Shown piece after piece: positions 24,241 through 35,539 of a stretch of DNA of 64,000 nt. The notes beneath the pieces are model-generated. The model saw nothing but the letters and a program-made list of their open reading frames with translations. It was not told where the DNA came from and did not search any database. The translations under genes and the position numbers were made by a program. Location: positions 72,983,646-73,047,645 of the forward strand of contig NC_067485.1 of the NCBI RefSeq assembly GCF_947179515.1. Direction: 5' to 3'. Position 1 is the first letter of the stretch; each line of letters starts with the position of its first letter. Source of the DNA: Apodemus sylvaticus (lineage: Eukaryota; Chordata; Mammalia; Rodentia; Muridae).

Positions 24241-24637
24241 TGTAGTGGCTGATTTTATGTATCAACTTGACATAGGCTGGAGTTATCACAGAGAAAGGAG
24301 CTTCAGTTGGGAACGTACCTTCATGAGATCCAGCTGTGGTGCATTTTCTTGGTTGGTGATCAAGGTGGGAGGGCCCTTGTGGGTGGTGCCATCCCTGGTC
24401 TGGTAGTCCTGGGTTCTATAAGAAAGCAAGATGAGCAAGCCAGGGGAAGCAAGCCAGAAAAAAACATCCCTCCGTGGCCTCTGTATCAGCTTCTGCTTCT
24501 TGACCTGCTTGAGTTCCATCCCTGTATTCCTTTGTTGATGAACAGCAATGTGGATTCTAAGCTGAATAAACCCTTTCCTCTCCAACTTGCTTCTTGGTCA
24601 TGATGTTTGTACAGGAATAGAAACCCTGATTAAGACA
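24241..24637 (+). repeat. MaLR right LTR
   Basis: It is highly similar to the left LTR over its whole length, including 'ggttctataagaaagcaaga' and the AATAAACCC signal. The few differences suggest that the provirus is not very recent. Confidence 0.92.
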
Positions 24638-24642
24638 GGCCT

Positions 24643-25549
24643 GGAGATAATCTACTAGACTGGTGCTGAAATTTTGGCTAGTGTTTTTGTGTGTAGGTCT
24701 ACTGGCAGTTCATGAGTGTGATAGCCAAGTCTGGAAGACAACATTTCACAGTACTCCTCCTCACCCTCTGATCTGACCTCCCTTCTGACTCCTCTCTGAT
24801 GCTGTCTGAGCCTTGGGTGTATTTAGGCAGTTTGTTTTTGTAACTTTCCTGTTTGGAGCTGAGTATCCATCTCTCATTCTCAGGACTTTGAATAACTGTG
24901 CATATGTTCACCAGTTGCTGTCTCTTGGTAAGTTGAGCACAGCCCAGATCTCACTTCAGCTCTAATCATGCCGGCTATGGGTGTTCTGATGAACAAGTTG
25001 TAATTTTTTTGACAATATCAGAAATGTATAAATTGATTCTTATCACTGTTAACCCTTGTATTCTCTCTAGTTTCTCTCCTACCTCTTGTTAATCCCCACT
25101 CTTTATTACAGATTTGTTCCTTACATTCCACTTTCTTGTTTTGTTTCGTGACCCACTGAGTTTAATTATGACCATGGGTGGGTAGCCTGGTTGGCACGCC
25201 CATGGATATACAGCTGAAAGCAATGATTACTCTCCCAGCATCTTGCATGCCAGTAGTTCACAAGGGAAGTGTGAGACTCCATAAACTCCTTCCCTCTCCC
25301 TGATCATTCATTGAGTTTTGCCTAGTCATCCTTGATTGTAATGACTGAAGTGACCAGAAGATGGCAGTAAATAGATCTCCTCTTTTTCCTCCTACATTCT
25401 TTCTTTTCTGTGATGGTCTCTGGGCTTTGTGCAACATAACTCCATTTTAGCTATAAGACAATATCTTAAAGCAAGTCCCCTCTTCCCTTGGTGGTTTTTT
25501 TCAAACCACCTTCCCCAATGAAGTCCTATGCATAAATTCATCTCCTAAA

Positions 25550-25551
<2 letters not shown>
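24643..25551. other. Intron-like sequence, no recognised feature
   Basis: I see no confident exon, L1 or SINE. It may hold a very old repeat (the words around 24860 resemble old rodent L1-associated 3' sequence), but I cannot support a call. Confidence 0.35.

Positions 25552-25601
<50 letters not shown>
25552..25601. repeat. (TA)n microsatellite at the 3' edge of L1-G
   Basis: About 50 bp of pure TA repeat lies directly before the T-rich antisense tail of L1-G. Confidence 0.97.
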
Positions 25602-25604
<3 letters not shown>

Positions 25605-26056
25605 TTGTTTTATTCGATATATTTTTTATTTACATTTCAAATGATTTCCCCCTTTCTAGCCCCCCACTCCCTGAAAGTCCCGAAATCCCCCTTCTCTCCC
25701 CCTGTCCTCCTACCCACCCCTTCCCACTTCCCCGTTCTGGTTTTGCCAAATACTGCTTCACTGAGTCTTTCCAGAACAAGGGGCCACTCCTCCTTTCTTC
25801 TTGTACCTCATTTGATGTGTGGATTATGTTTTGGGTATTCCAGTTTTCTAGGTTAATAACCACTTATTAGTGAGTGCATACCATGATTCACCTTTTGAGT
25901 CTGGGTTACCTCACTTAGTATGATGTTCTCTAGCTCCATCCATTTGCATAAGAATTTCATGAATTCATTGTTTCTAATGGCTGAATAGTACTCCATTGTG
26001 TAGATATACCACATTTTTTGCATCCACTCTTCTGTTGAGGGATACCTGGGTTCTTT

Positions 26057-27568
26057 CTAGCATCTGGCAATTATAAATAGGGCTGCTATGAACATAGTAG
26101 AGCATGTATCCTTATTACATGGTGGGGAATCCTCTGGGTATATGCCCAGGAGTGGTATAGCAGGATCTTCTGGAAGTGAGGTGCCCAGTTTTCGGAGGAA
26201 CCGCCAGACTGATTTCCAGAGTGGTTGTACCAATTTGCAACCCCACCAGCAGTGGAGGAGTGTTCCTCTTTCTCCACATCCTCTCCAACACCTGCTGTCT
26301 CCTGAATTTTTAATCTTAGCCATTCTGACTGGTGTAAGGTGAAATCTCAGGGTTGTTTTGATTTGCATTTCCCTAATGACTAATGAAGTTGAGCATTTTT
26401 TAAGATGCTTCTCCGCCATCTGAAGTTCTTCAGGTGAGAATTCTTTGTTTAACTCTGTACCCCATTTTTTAATAGGGTTGTTTGGTTTTCTGGAGTCTAA
26501 CTTCTTGAGTTCTTTATATATATTCGATATTAGCCCTCTATCTGATGTAGGATTGGTGAAGATCTTTTCCCAATTTGTTGGTTGCCGATTTGTCCTCTTG
26601 ATGGTGTCCTTTGCCTTACAGAAACTTTGTAATTTTATGAGGTCCCATTTGTCAATTCTTGCTCTTAGAGCATACACTATTGGTGTTCTGTTCAGAAACT
26701 TTCTCCCGGTACCGATGTCCTCAAGGGTCTTCCCCAGTTTCTTTTCTGTTAGCTTCAGAGTGTCTGGCTTTATGTGGAGGTCCTTGATCCATTTGGATTT
26801 GAGCTTAGTACAAGGAGACAAGGATGGATCAATTCCCATTCTTCTGCATGCTGACCTCCAGTTGAACCAGCACCATTTGTTGAAAAGGCTATCTTTTTTC
26901 CATTGTATGTTTTCAGCCTCTTTGTCAAGGATCAAGTGGCCATAGGTTTGTGGGTTCATTTCTGGATCTTCAATCCTGTTCCATTGATCCTCCTGCCTGT
27001 CACTGTACCAATACCATGCAGTTTTTAACACTATTGCTCTGTAGTATTGCTTGAGGTCAGGGACACTGATTCCCCCAGACTTTCTTTTGTTGCTGAGAAT
27101 AGTTTTAGCTATCCTGAGTTTTTTGTTATTCCAGATGAATTTGATAATTGCTCTTTCTAACTCTGTGAAGAATTGAGTTGGGATTTTGATGGGTATTGCA
27201 TTGAATCTGTATATTGCTTTTGGCAAAATGGCCATTTTAACTATATTGATTCTACCGATCCATGAGCATGGGAGATTTCCCCATTTTTTGAGGTCTTCTT
27301 CCATTTCCTTCTTCAGAGTCTTGAAGTTCTTGTCATACAGATCTTTCACATGTTTGGTAAGAGTAACACCAAGATACTTTATACTGTTTGTGGCTATTGT
27401 GAAGGGGGTCATTTCCCTAATTTCTTTCTCAGCCTGCTTATCCTTTGAGTATAGGAAGGCCACTGATTTGCTGGAGTTGATTTTATAACATGCCACTTTG
27501 CTGAAGTTGTTTATCAGCTGTAGGAGTTCTCTAGTGGAGTTTCTTGGGTCACTTAGGTAGCCTATCAT
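26057..27568 (-). pseudogene. L1-G ORF2, distal RT and C-terminal domain
   Basis: A 503-codon stretch runs from just after the FADD motif through the Cys-rich motif to 'FIIARC', where TAG replaces the Trp codon of related copies. About 65 C-terminal codons follow the stop. Confidence 0.88.
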
Positions 27569-28146
27569 GTCATCTGCAAATAATGACAGTTTGACTTCTT
27601 CCTTTCCAATTTGTATCCCTTTGACCTCCTTATGTTGTCAAATTGCCTGAGCTAGTACCTCAAGTACAATATTGAAAAGATAAGGAGAAAGGGGGCAGCC
27701 CTGTCTAGTCCCTGATTTTAGTGGGATTGCTTCAAGTTTCTCTCCATTTAGTTTGATGCTTGCTACTGGTTTGCTGTATATTGCTTTTACTATGTTTAGG
27801 TATGGGCCTTGAATTCCTGTTTTTTCCAAGACTTTAAGCATGAAAGGATGCTGAATTTTGTCAAATGCTTTTTCAGTATCCAATGAAATGACCATGTGGT
27901 TTTTTTTCTTTGAGTTTGTTTATGTAGTGGATTGCATTGATGGATTTCCGTATATTGAAACAACCCTGCATTCCCGGGATAAAGCCTACTTGATTATGGT
28001 GGATGATCGTTTTGATGTGTTCTTGGATTCGGTTGGCAAGAATTTTATTGAGTATTTTTGCATTGATGTTCATAAGGGAAATTGGTCTGAAGTTCTCTTT
28101 CTTTGTTGTATCTTTGTGGGGTTTTGGTTTCAGCGTAATTGTGGCT

Positions 28147-29679
28147 TCATAGAAGGAATTGGGTAGTGTTCCTTCTGTTTCTATTTTGTGGAATAGTTTG
28201 AAGAGTATTGGTGTTAACTCTTCTTTGAAGGTCTGACAGAATTCTGCACTGAAACCATCTGGTCCTGTGCTTTTTTTTGGTTGGAAGACTTTCTATGATT
28301 CCTTCCATTTCTTTAGGCGTTATGGGACTGTTTAGATGATCTATTTGGTCCTGATTTAATTTTGGTATTTGGTATCTGTCAAGGAAATTGTCCATTTCCT
28401 CCAGATTCTCCAGTTGTGTCGAGTACAGGCTCTTGTAGTAGGATCTTATGATTTTTTGGATTTCCTCAGTTTCCATTGTTATATCTCCCTTTTCATTTCT
28501 AAGTTTGTGAATTTGGATACTTTCTCTGTGCCCTTTGGTCAGTCTGGCTAAGGGTTTATCTATCTTGTTGATTTTCTCAAAGAACCAGCTCCTGGTTTTG
28601 TTGATTCTTTGTATGGTTCTCTTTGGTTCTACTTGATTGATTTCGGCCCTGAGTTTGATGATTTCCTGCCTTCTACTCCTCCTGGGTGAAATAGCTTCTT
28701 TTTGTTCCAGGGCTTTCAGGTGTGTCATTAAGCTGGTAATGTATGCTCTCTCCATTTTCTTTTTGGAGGCACTCAGGGCTATGAGTTTTCCTCTTAGCAC
28801 TGCTTTCATTGTGTCCCATAGATCTGGGTATGTTGTGTCTTCATTTTCATTGTGTTCTAAATAGTCTTTAATTTCTATCTTTATTTCTTCCTTGACCAAG
28901 GTATCATTGAGTAGAGTATTGTTCAGTTTCCACGTGTATGTGGGTTTTCTGTTGTTTTTGTTGCTATTGAAGACCACTTTTACTCCATAGTGATCTGATA
29001 GGAGGCATGGAATTAGTTCGATCTTCTTATATTTGTTGAGGTCTGTCTTGTGACCAATTATATGGTCGATTTTGGAGAAGGTACCATGGGGTGCTGAGAA
29101 AAAGGTATATTCTTTTGCTTTAGGATAGAATGTTCTATATATATCTGTTAAATCTAATTGGTCCAAAGCTTCAATTAGTTTCATTGTGTCCCTGTTTAGT
29201 TTCTGTGTTCCTGATCGGTCCATTGAGGAAAGTGCAGTGTTGAAGTCACCCACAGTTATTGTGCTAGGTGCAATGTGTGCTTTGAGTTTTAATAAAGTTT
29301 CTTTTACGAAAGAAGGTACCCTTGCATTTGGAGCATAGATGTTTAGGATTGGGAGTTCTTCTTGTTGTATTTTTCCTTTGACCAGCAAAAAGTGTCCCTC
29401 AGAGTCTCTTTTGATGACTTTGGGTTGAAAGTCAATTTTATCTGATATTAAAATGACTACTCCAGCTTTTTTCCTGAGACCATTTGCTTGTAAAATTGTC
29501 TTCCAGCCTTTTACTCTAAGGTAGTGTTTGTCTTTGACCCTGAGGTGTGTTTCCTGTAAGCAGCAAAATGTAGGGTCCTGTTTATGTATCCAGTCAGTTA
29601 TTCTATGTCTTTTTATTGGGGCATTGACTCCATTGATGTTAAGAGATATTAAGGAATAGTGATTGTTACTTCCTGTCAT
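28147..29679 (-). pseudogene. L1-G ORF2, endonuclease and linker
   Basis: This 510-codon open stretch begins MTGSNNHYSLISLNING. It contains CLQETHL, DFNTALSSMDRSG and the SDHYG motif of the endonuclease active site, then the linker to about 'SLPTKKKHRTR', where a one-base slip in a T-run (near 28270) leaves the true frame. Confidence 0.88.
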
Positions 29680-29794
29680 TTTTGAAGTTATTTTTTAAAT
29701 TTGATTGGTTAACTTCTTTTGGATTTGATGAAAGGTTACTATCTTGCTTTTTCCAGGGTGATGTTTCCCTCCTTGTATTGGTGTTTTCATCCTA

Positions 29795-30607
29795 CTATCG
29801 TTGTAGGGCTGGGTTTGTGGATAGATATTGGGTAAACTTGGTTTTGTCATGGAATATCTTAGTTTCTCCATCTATGGTGATTGAGAGTTTTGCTGGATAT
29901 AGTAGTTTTGGCTGGCATTTGTGTTCTCTTAGAGTCTGCATGAGATCTGCCCAGGATCTTCTAGCCTTCATAGTCTCAGGTGAAAAGTCTGCTGTGATTC
30001 TGATTGGTCTTCTTTTATATGTTACTTGGCCTTTTTCTCTTACTGCCTTTAATATTCTTTCTTTGTTTAGTACATTTGGTGTTTTGATTATTATGTGACG
30101 GGAAGTATTTCTGTTCTGGTCCAGTCTGTTTGGAGTTCTGTAGGCTTCTTGTATATTCATGGGCATCTCTCTCTTTAGGTTAGGGAAGTTTTCTTCCATA
30201 ATTTTATTGAAGATATTTGCTGGCCCTTTAAGTTGTAAATCTTTACTCTCATCTATGCCTATAATCCTTAGGTTTGGTCTTCTCATTGTGTCCTGGATTT
30301 CCTGAATATTTTGGGTTACAAGCTTTTTGCATTTTGCATTTTCTTTAACTGTTGAGTCCATGGTTTCTATGGTATCTTCAGCATCTGAGATTCTTTCTTC
30401 TATCTCTTGTATTCTGTTGTTGATATTTGCATCTATGTCCCCTGATTTCTTCCCAAGGCTTTCTATCTCCAAATTTGTCTCCCTTTGAGTTTTCTTAGTT
30501 GTTTCTACTTCTGATTTTAGATCCTGGATGGTTTTGCTTAGCTCCTTCACTTGCTTGTTTGTGCTTTCCTGTAATTCTTTAAGAGATTTTTGTGTTTCCT
30601 CTTTCAT
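29795..30607 (-). pseudogene. L1-G ORF1 fragment
   Basis: A 270-codon stretch covers the coiled coil, RRM (RRPNLRIIGIDESKD) and most of the C-terminal domain, stopping at 'STNPALQR'. The N-terminus is missing because the element is 5'-truncated. Confidence 0.85.
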
Positions 30608-30698
30608 GACCTCAGCCTGTTGACCAAAGTTCTCCTGTATTTCTTTAAGTGTTTTTTGCCTTTCCTCATTATTGGCTTTTGTATTCTTCGGGATTTCT

Positions 30699-31930
30699 TA
30701 TATATATATTTTAAAGAAACTTTATATATTTCAGATAAAGTCTTTGACCCATTTGGAGTTAATCCTTGTACATTTGCACAGATACAGGTCTGTTTTTTAG
30801 TTCTACATGTGGACATCTCATTTTCCCAGCATCATTTGTTGAAAATGCTTTTTTTTCTCCAGTTTATGATTTTCGTATCTTTGTCAGATATTAAGTGGCT
30901 GGTGTTACATGTACATATGTTCAACTCTCAGATTCTTTCCATGTATCTATTTTTGTGGGAAAACCCTATTAGTTGTATTACTGTGCCTTGATAATTTATC
31001 TTGGGCTCTGGAAAGCAATTCCTCCAGCATTGTGTTTTTTGCTCAAATGTTTTTGGTACCATATGGTTTCCATTTTCTTTTTTGTAAAGGAAAAGATTAT
31101 TTTGATGGGGATTGCATTGAATACTTAATAGCTTTTTGTAGAATGGTAATTTTCACAATTTGATTCTACCAATTCACGACCATGTGAAGTCTTTCCATTT
31201 CCAAATGTCTTTTCTGCCTATTTCTTCAGAATTTTAAGGACTTAATTGTGAATATCCTTCTACCTGGTTAGGATTATTCTGAGACATTTCATTTCCTTTG
31301 AGGCTACTGTGAATGGGAATGTATCCATGATCTCTTTCTCTTACATTTGTTGTTGGTGTATAAAGGAGCTATTGATTTGTGCAGGTTTATTCTGTATCCT
31401 GCCACACTTCTGAATATATTATTGGTAGAATTTATCCAGTAGAATTTTATAACTCTTATGTATACTATCATGTCATTTTCCCAACTCATTAGCTGGACCT
31501 CTTTCCCTAATTTAACCACTAATCTCACTGTGCTTGCGTTATAGGTCCACCAGTGCTTTGAGCACAGAGTTTTCTTACTTTATCTATTTTTGTTAATTTT
31601 TGTTAGAAGTTTATTTTTATTAGATATTAGGGTAGAAACGCCTGCTTGAATCTTAGTACTATTTGAATGGAATACTCTCTTCAACATTTTACTATGGTAG
31701 TTATATTTCAGCTATAATCAGTTTTTGCAGACAACAGTTAGATGGAATTTCCCTTTTCTCTCTATCAATAAAATAAAAATAAATATCAAAACAACCAACT
31801 AATATAAGAATTTCACATAGCATTATTTTGTTTACATTCTTTTCCCTCAACCAACTCTTCCCAGATTCTCTCTTCCCACACCACCAATCTTCATGTTTTT
31901 TCTGTGTTTTGAATACTAAAACAAACCAGA
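30699..31930 (-). mobile_element. Old L1 ORF2 and possible 3' UTR fragments, minus strand
   Basis: Bases 30720-31570 follow the ORF2 C-terminal half in an old, indel-rich form ('gtctttgacccatttggagtt', 'agcatcatttgttgaaaatgc', 'gatggggattgcattgaa'). Bases 31570-31930 are A/T-rich and only tentatively L1. Confidence 0.7.
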
Positions 31931-32037
31931 ATAGCATGTGCCCCTGGGATTTGCAGGTTTGAAAAATTTATACATGTGCTTCATTTATGTAATAAATCTA
32001 TCCTGTGTTATAAAGTGATTACATAATTATACTTTAG

Positions 32038-32180
32038 GAGATGGGCATGGTGATATATGCCTGTGATCTGAGTTCATGGGAGGTGGAGGCAAGAAGAACT
32101 AGACTTCACTATTGTCTGTAGCCACATAGCTTGTTTGGAGACAGCATGGGCAAGTAGAAGCCCCATCGTTCAAATAAATT
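32038..32180 (+). mobile_element. Degenerate B1/B4-like SINE
   Basis: 'gggcatggtgatatatgcctgt' resembles a B1/B4 head. The rest is weak, ending in an AAATAAATTTTAAAAA tail. Confidence 0.45.
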
Positions 32181-32188
32181 TTAAAAAC

Positions 32189-32191
<3 letters not shown>

Positions 32192-32279
<88 letters not shown>

Positions 32280-32318
32280 CTCTCTCTGTCTCTGTCTCTG
32301 TCTCTGCCTCTCTCTCTG
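32192..32318. repeat. (TC)n(TG)n(TC)n compound microsatellite
   Basis: TC repeats are followed by TG repeats and then TCTG/TC repeats, ending 14 bp before an exon acceptor. It supplies much of the pyrimidine tract on the exon strand. Confidence 0.97.
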
Positions 32319-32332
32319 ATCATTTTCCCCAG

Positions 32333-32459
32333 CATGAAGAACATTTCTAAAATGAGACAAAAGAACTCAAATGAACAAGAAAATGGAAAGTTTACTTGTC
32401 CTGAAGATTTAAATGCTAATCAATCTGAAACTGATGAAATTACTACACTAAAACAAAAG
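32333..32459 (+). CDS. Ankrd26-like coiled-coil exon (penultimate coiled-coil block)
   Basis: The acceptor is cattttccccag (to 32332) and the donor is AAG|GTATGT. The exon translates as MKNISKMRQKNSNEQENGKF and then TCPEDLNANQSETDEITTLK, ending KQK. It aligns by memory with the ANKRD26/POTE segment FKNLLKMTRKKLNEYENGEF and its continuation (DLKTSQFEMDIQINKLKHK), with identical phase-0 right border. The segment is part of the long C-terminal coiled coil of ANKRD26-family proteins, which act at centriolar and centrosomal structures (known for human ANKRD26). No stop interrupts it. It may be a live exon or a well-preserved pseudogene exon; exon 1 of the locus is broken. Confidence 0.72.
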
Positions 32460-32649
32460 GTATGTTTTACTTGGTTTCAGAGTGAAAAACTAGTTACTAT
32501 AATGCTTTCAGTTATTTTACCCATGAAACAAAGAATTGTAAAAGTTTTATAACCAGAAGTAATTGAGTCTTTTTCTACTCACATATATATGCTATACATT
32601 TACTTCTGTCTTTACACTTGGCTGTGACTTAATGCCAGGTCTATGGGAA

Positions 32650-32795
32650 GGTGGCATATGCCTTTGATTCCAGCACTAAGGAGGCAGATGTAGGGGGATG
32701 TTTGTGAGCTTGAGGTCAGCTTTGTCTGCCTGTCAAGTTCTAGCTAGCCAAAGCTATATAGTGAAACCGTTTTCCAACAACAATAAATTAAACCT
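32650..32795 (+). mobile_element. B1 SINE, diverged
   Basis: 'gtggcatatgcctttgattcc', 'agcactaaggaggcagatg', 'gagcttgaggtcagctttgt' and an 'agtgaaaccg' end with an AACAACAATAAA tail identify a B1. Confidence 0.8.
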
Positions 32796-33182
32796 GGTTG
32801 TATACACTTGAATCAATCCTAAATCACGTATCAAGCTACAGATTCTCCATTCTCTTAAATTTCTGCATTTACTTTTTGTCAAGATAGTATGGAAGCATAA
32901 TACACTTAACATGTCAACACAAGGATCACAGAATAAATAGTTTAACTTACTTCAAGAAGACAATACTATATTGTAGAAACTTTGAAAGTCATGAAATTGA
33001 GGTAATATGTCAAAGACAGTCAAGGCAGTAGACTGAATTTCCAATATTAAAAGTCATTTTGTATGATATGAAAATTATGTGGTCCAACATAACATGTTAT
33101 TGCCTTTGCCAATAAATGAGCTAGAAATAAATATAATAAGGTGTATTAAGTATATCAGAAAATAGAGAAGATGTTCTCAAAT
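32796..33182. other. AT-rich intron sequence
   Basis: No exon or repeat is recognised. Confidence 0.4.
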
Positions 33183-33675
33183 TCTTTTTTTGTTGAATAT
33201 CGTCTTCCTTTACATTGCCAATGGTAAAACCTTTCCCAATATCCCCCCTCCCCTAATATCCCTCCCCCTCCTCCTCCTGCTTCCCCTGTCTCCATGAATA
33301 TGACCCTCCACCAAACACACTCCCACCTCCACTCCCTCAGTTTCCCTTTGTTGGAGTCTCTGTTGAATCTTTACATGACCAAGGACCATTCCTCTCACTG
33401 ATGCCCAACAAGGCCTTCCTCTGCCACATTTTTTGCTGGAACCTTGTGTGTCCCTTGGTTGATGGTTCAGTCCCTGGGAGTCTTGGGGCATCTGGGTGGC
33501 CAAAATCATTGTTCTTCCCATGGTGCTGTAAACCCCTTCAGCTCCTCTGGACCATCCTTCAGGTCCAACATTGGGGACCCTGTGCCCAGTCCAATAGTTG
33601 GTTGGTAGCATCTGCCTCTGTATTTGTAAGGCTCTGGTGGCACCCCTCCAGAGACAACCATGGCATGCTCCTTTT
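33183..33675 (-). mobile_element. L1 3' UTR fragment, minus strand
   Basis: It is nearly colinear with the 3' UTR at 20760-21245 ('tttacattgcc', 'ccctttgttggagtctctgt', 'tgatggttcagtccctggga', 'accatggcatgctcctttt'). No ORF2 is attached, so it is heavily 5'-truncated. The plus- and minus-strand frames here are not genes. Confidence 0.85.
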
Positions 33676-33829
33676 CTCAAATTTTTTATATTGAAAAGAC
33701 ACATTTATTTTACCCAGGAGAAGACTGAAAATGAAGCTGTTCATATTTCAGTATTACAGAGCTTGACTAAACTGTGTTTTAATCAAAGCTTATTCTTAAA
33801 AGAATAGTGAATACATTATTCTCTCAGGG

Positions 33830-34012
33830 TATACAGGTTTGCATACACATGTTATGGCATGCATGTATAATGGCTTGCATGTGAAAGGAGAGGAGAACAA
33901 GTGGGAATGAGTTCCCTCCTTCCTGCCATGTGGGTTCTGGGGATCAAACTTACTTTGCCAAGTTTGGAGGCAAGTACATTCTTCAACTTTGAAGTTCACT
34001 TTCTCTCCTGAT
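33830..34012 (-). mobile_element. Antisense B3/B2-type SINE
   Basis: 'gagttccctccttcctgcca', 'tgtgggttctggggatcaaa' and 'ggcaagtacattcttcaac' are antisense B3 body words. Confidence 0.65.
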
Positions 34013-34045
34013 AATGGTTTAAGTCTTAAATTTATTTCCTATCAA

Positions 34046-34230
34046 GGCTTGATGCAGCAATGTAGGGGATTACCAGGTCAGAGAAGTGGGAGGGGTTGAT
34101 TGGGAAATAGGTGGAGGGAAGAGGGCTTATGGGACTTATGGGGAGGAGGGAAGCGGGAAAGGGGAAATCATTTGGAATGTAAACAAAGAATATAGAAAAT
34201 AAAAAATAAAAAATAAAAATTATTTCCTGT
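34046..34230 (+). mobile_element. Short L1 3' UTR, sense, with poly-A
   Basis: The purine-rich L1 end ('ggaaaggggaaatcatttgg', 'aatgtaaacaaagaatatag') runs into AAAATAAAAAATAAAA. It ends about 40 bp before the acceptor of the next exon, so its tail occupies the branch-point side of that intron. Confidence 0.88.
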
Positions 34231-34271
34231 CAACTTTTTCATCTATAAGCAGTATTAATTTCTTGATGCAG

Positions 34272-34562
34272 ATTGATCTTGCCACAAGAAAGCTAAACCA
34301 AGTGTTATTGAACTATGAGGGGCTTGAAAACAAATCCCAGTCTCTGCAACAGAACTTCTTAGCTGTGACAGACATCCAGGAGAAATGCAAAATGCCTGAA
34401 GATAGAGAGGAGAAGCTCAAACAGGAATTATTAATCCTTGAAAGTCACAGATCAATGAATATGATAGACCGCAGAGAGGCAGAAATGTTAAAGCAAGAGA
34501 TTGAAGAAAAATCCAGACTGCAACTAGAGGAAAATTTGGAAAAAATCTCTGCAATTTCACAG
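34272..34562 (+). CDS. Ankrd26-like coiled-coil exon (97 codons)
   Basis: The acceptor is cttgatgcag and the donor CAG|GTTAAT. The 291-nt exon is phase 0 at both ends and fully open: IDLATRKLNQVLLNYEGLEN, then KSQSLQQNFLAVTDIQEKCK, then PEDREEKLKQELLILESHRS, and finally EEKSRLQLEENLEKISAISQ. It matches, over its whole length and with the same exon length, the ANKRD26/POTE block that begins IDDLTAELETAG and ends LKEVNLFLQ. Strong heptad pattern; predicted coiled coil. It follows exon 32333-32459 in order and phase. The acceptor pyrimidine tract is weak. No lesion is visible, which argues against a very old pseudogene. Confidence 0.78.
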
Positions 34563-34764
34563 GTTAATATAGTTATCTTTCAGTGTGCTTTTTTACGTGG
34601 TGAGCTGTATTTTCAATGTACATTTTCCATGAAAGTTTTTTCTTCATTTACAGCAATTTGTTTTACAGACTTGTCAAAATAAGTCATCTACATATTCGGT
34701 TTAAAATTATTGTTTACACTATTAAGTAAACATAATTCCTAAGAAAATATCAGACATCAGTGAG

Positions 34765-34958
34765 ATGCTCTTGGTCCTGAGAAGGCTTGATGTCTCAGTG
34801 TAGGGGAATACCAGGACAGGGAAGTGGGAGTGGGTGGGTTGGTGAGCAGGGGAAGAGAGCATGGGATAGGGCTTTTTTTTTTTTGATGGGGATACAAGGA
34901 AAGGGGATAGCATTTAAAATGTAAATAAAGAAAATATCTAATTAAAAATGTTTTAAAG
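34765..34958 (+). mobile_element. Short L1 3' UTR, sense
   Basis: The same L1 end pattern as 34046-34230 ('gtgtaggggaataccaggac', 'aaatgtaaataaagaaaat', 'atctaattaaaaatgtt'). Confidence 0.85.
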
Positions 34959-34965
34959 AATCATC

Positions 34966-35112
34966 TAGGCCAGGAGGTGGTGGCACATGCCTTTAATTCC
35001 AACACTTGGGAGGCAGAGGGAGGCAGATTTCTGAGTTTGAGGCCAGCCTGGTCTGCAGAGTGAGTTCCAGGATAGTCAGGGCTATACAGAGAAACCCTAT
35101 ATTAAAAAATAA
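34966..35112 (+). mobile_element. B1 SINE
   Basis: 'ggccaggaggtggtggcacatg', 'gatttctgagtttgaggcca', 'agcctggtctgcagagtgag' and 'acagagaaaccctatatt' give a full B1 of murine type. Confidence 0.95.
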
Positions 35113-35332
35113 CAAACAAAAAAATCATCTAATTTTTTAGGATGGCTTGGCAAAGTATAGATGCTTGCAGAAAATTTAACTGTATACAGACATTATATTG
35201 TTCGTAAAGTTCATTATTTAGTAGAAACTTTTGTATTCATATGATTACTTTCATGATCAAGTAGTTTCTTAGTATGTACAAGGCCTTAGTCTTTAACTGT
35301 ATAATAGAATTTTCATTTTAAAAATAAGTTTT

Positions 35333-35487
35333 ACCTGCCAGTGGTGGTGCAGGTAAAACTTATTTATTAACCCTAGTACACAGGAGACAGAGGCATGTAG
35401 ATCTCTGTGAATTTGAGGACATAGGATCAAACAGACATACGATAGCCAGGATAAACAAAGAGAAACCTGTTTCATTAAAAAGGTAAT
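35333..35487 (+). mobile_element. Diverged B1 SINE
   Basis: 'gccagtggtggtgcaggtaa', 'ccctagtacacaggagacag' and 'gatagccaggataaacaaag' follow the B1 order with an insertion in the head. Confidence 0.6.
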
Positions 35488-35539
35488 TATTTATTGCATA
35501 GGGTATTGAAACCAAATATTATTTTATTTTTTACATTTA

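Larger units (their letters stand above)
22675..24642 (+). mobile_element. Complete MaLR (ERVL-MaLR, ORR1/MT-like) element
   Basis: Two LTRs of about 398 bp in direct orientation (22680-23077 and 24241-24637) flank a 1.16-kb internal region. Both begin TGTAGTGGCTG; the right one ends GACTAAGACA-like (gattaagaca) and the left ctaaaaca. The 5-bp sequence GGCCT precedes the left LTR (22675-22679) and follows the right one (24638-24642), a target-site duplication. The internal region starts aattggttacaggaatgg, as in MaLR internal sequences. I see no gag, pol or env frames, so it is a non-autonomous element. Confidence 0.92.
25604..30698 (-). mobile_element. L1-G: long L1, 5'-truncated in ORF1, minus strand
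   Basis: From 3' to 5' it holds a 3' UTR (25604-25863), ORF2 (about 25864-29679) and ORF1 (about 29739-30660), stopping inside the ORF1 coiled coil at a TATATATA stretch. ORF2 has at least three lesions: a Trp-to-TAG change at 26057-26059, a TGA near 27636 at the position of an Arg CGA codon in related copies, and a frameshift in a T-run near 28270. The family is that of L1-C and L1-D, but this copy is more diverged. Confidence 0.92.

Noticed and set aside
32135..32350. Frames made of Ser-Leu and Cys-Val repeats
   Set aside because: They are translations of the TC/TG microsatellite.
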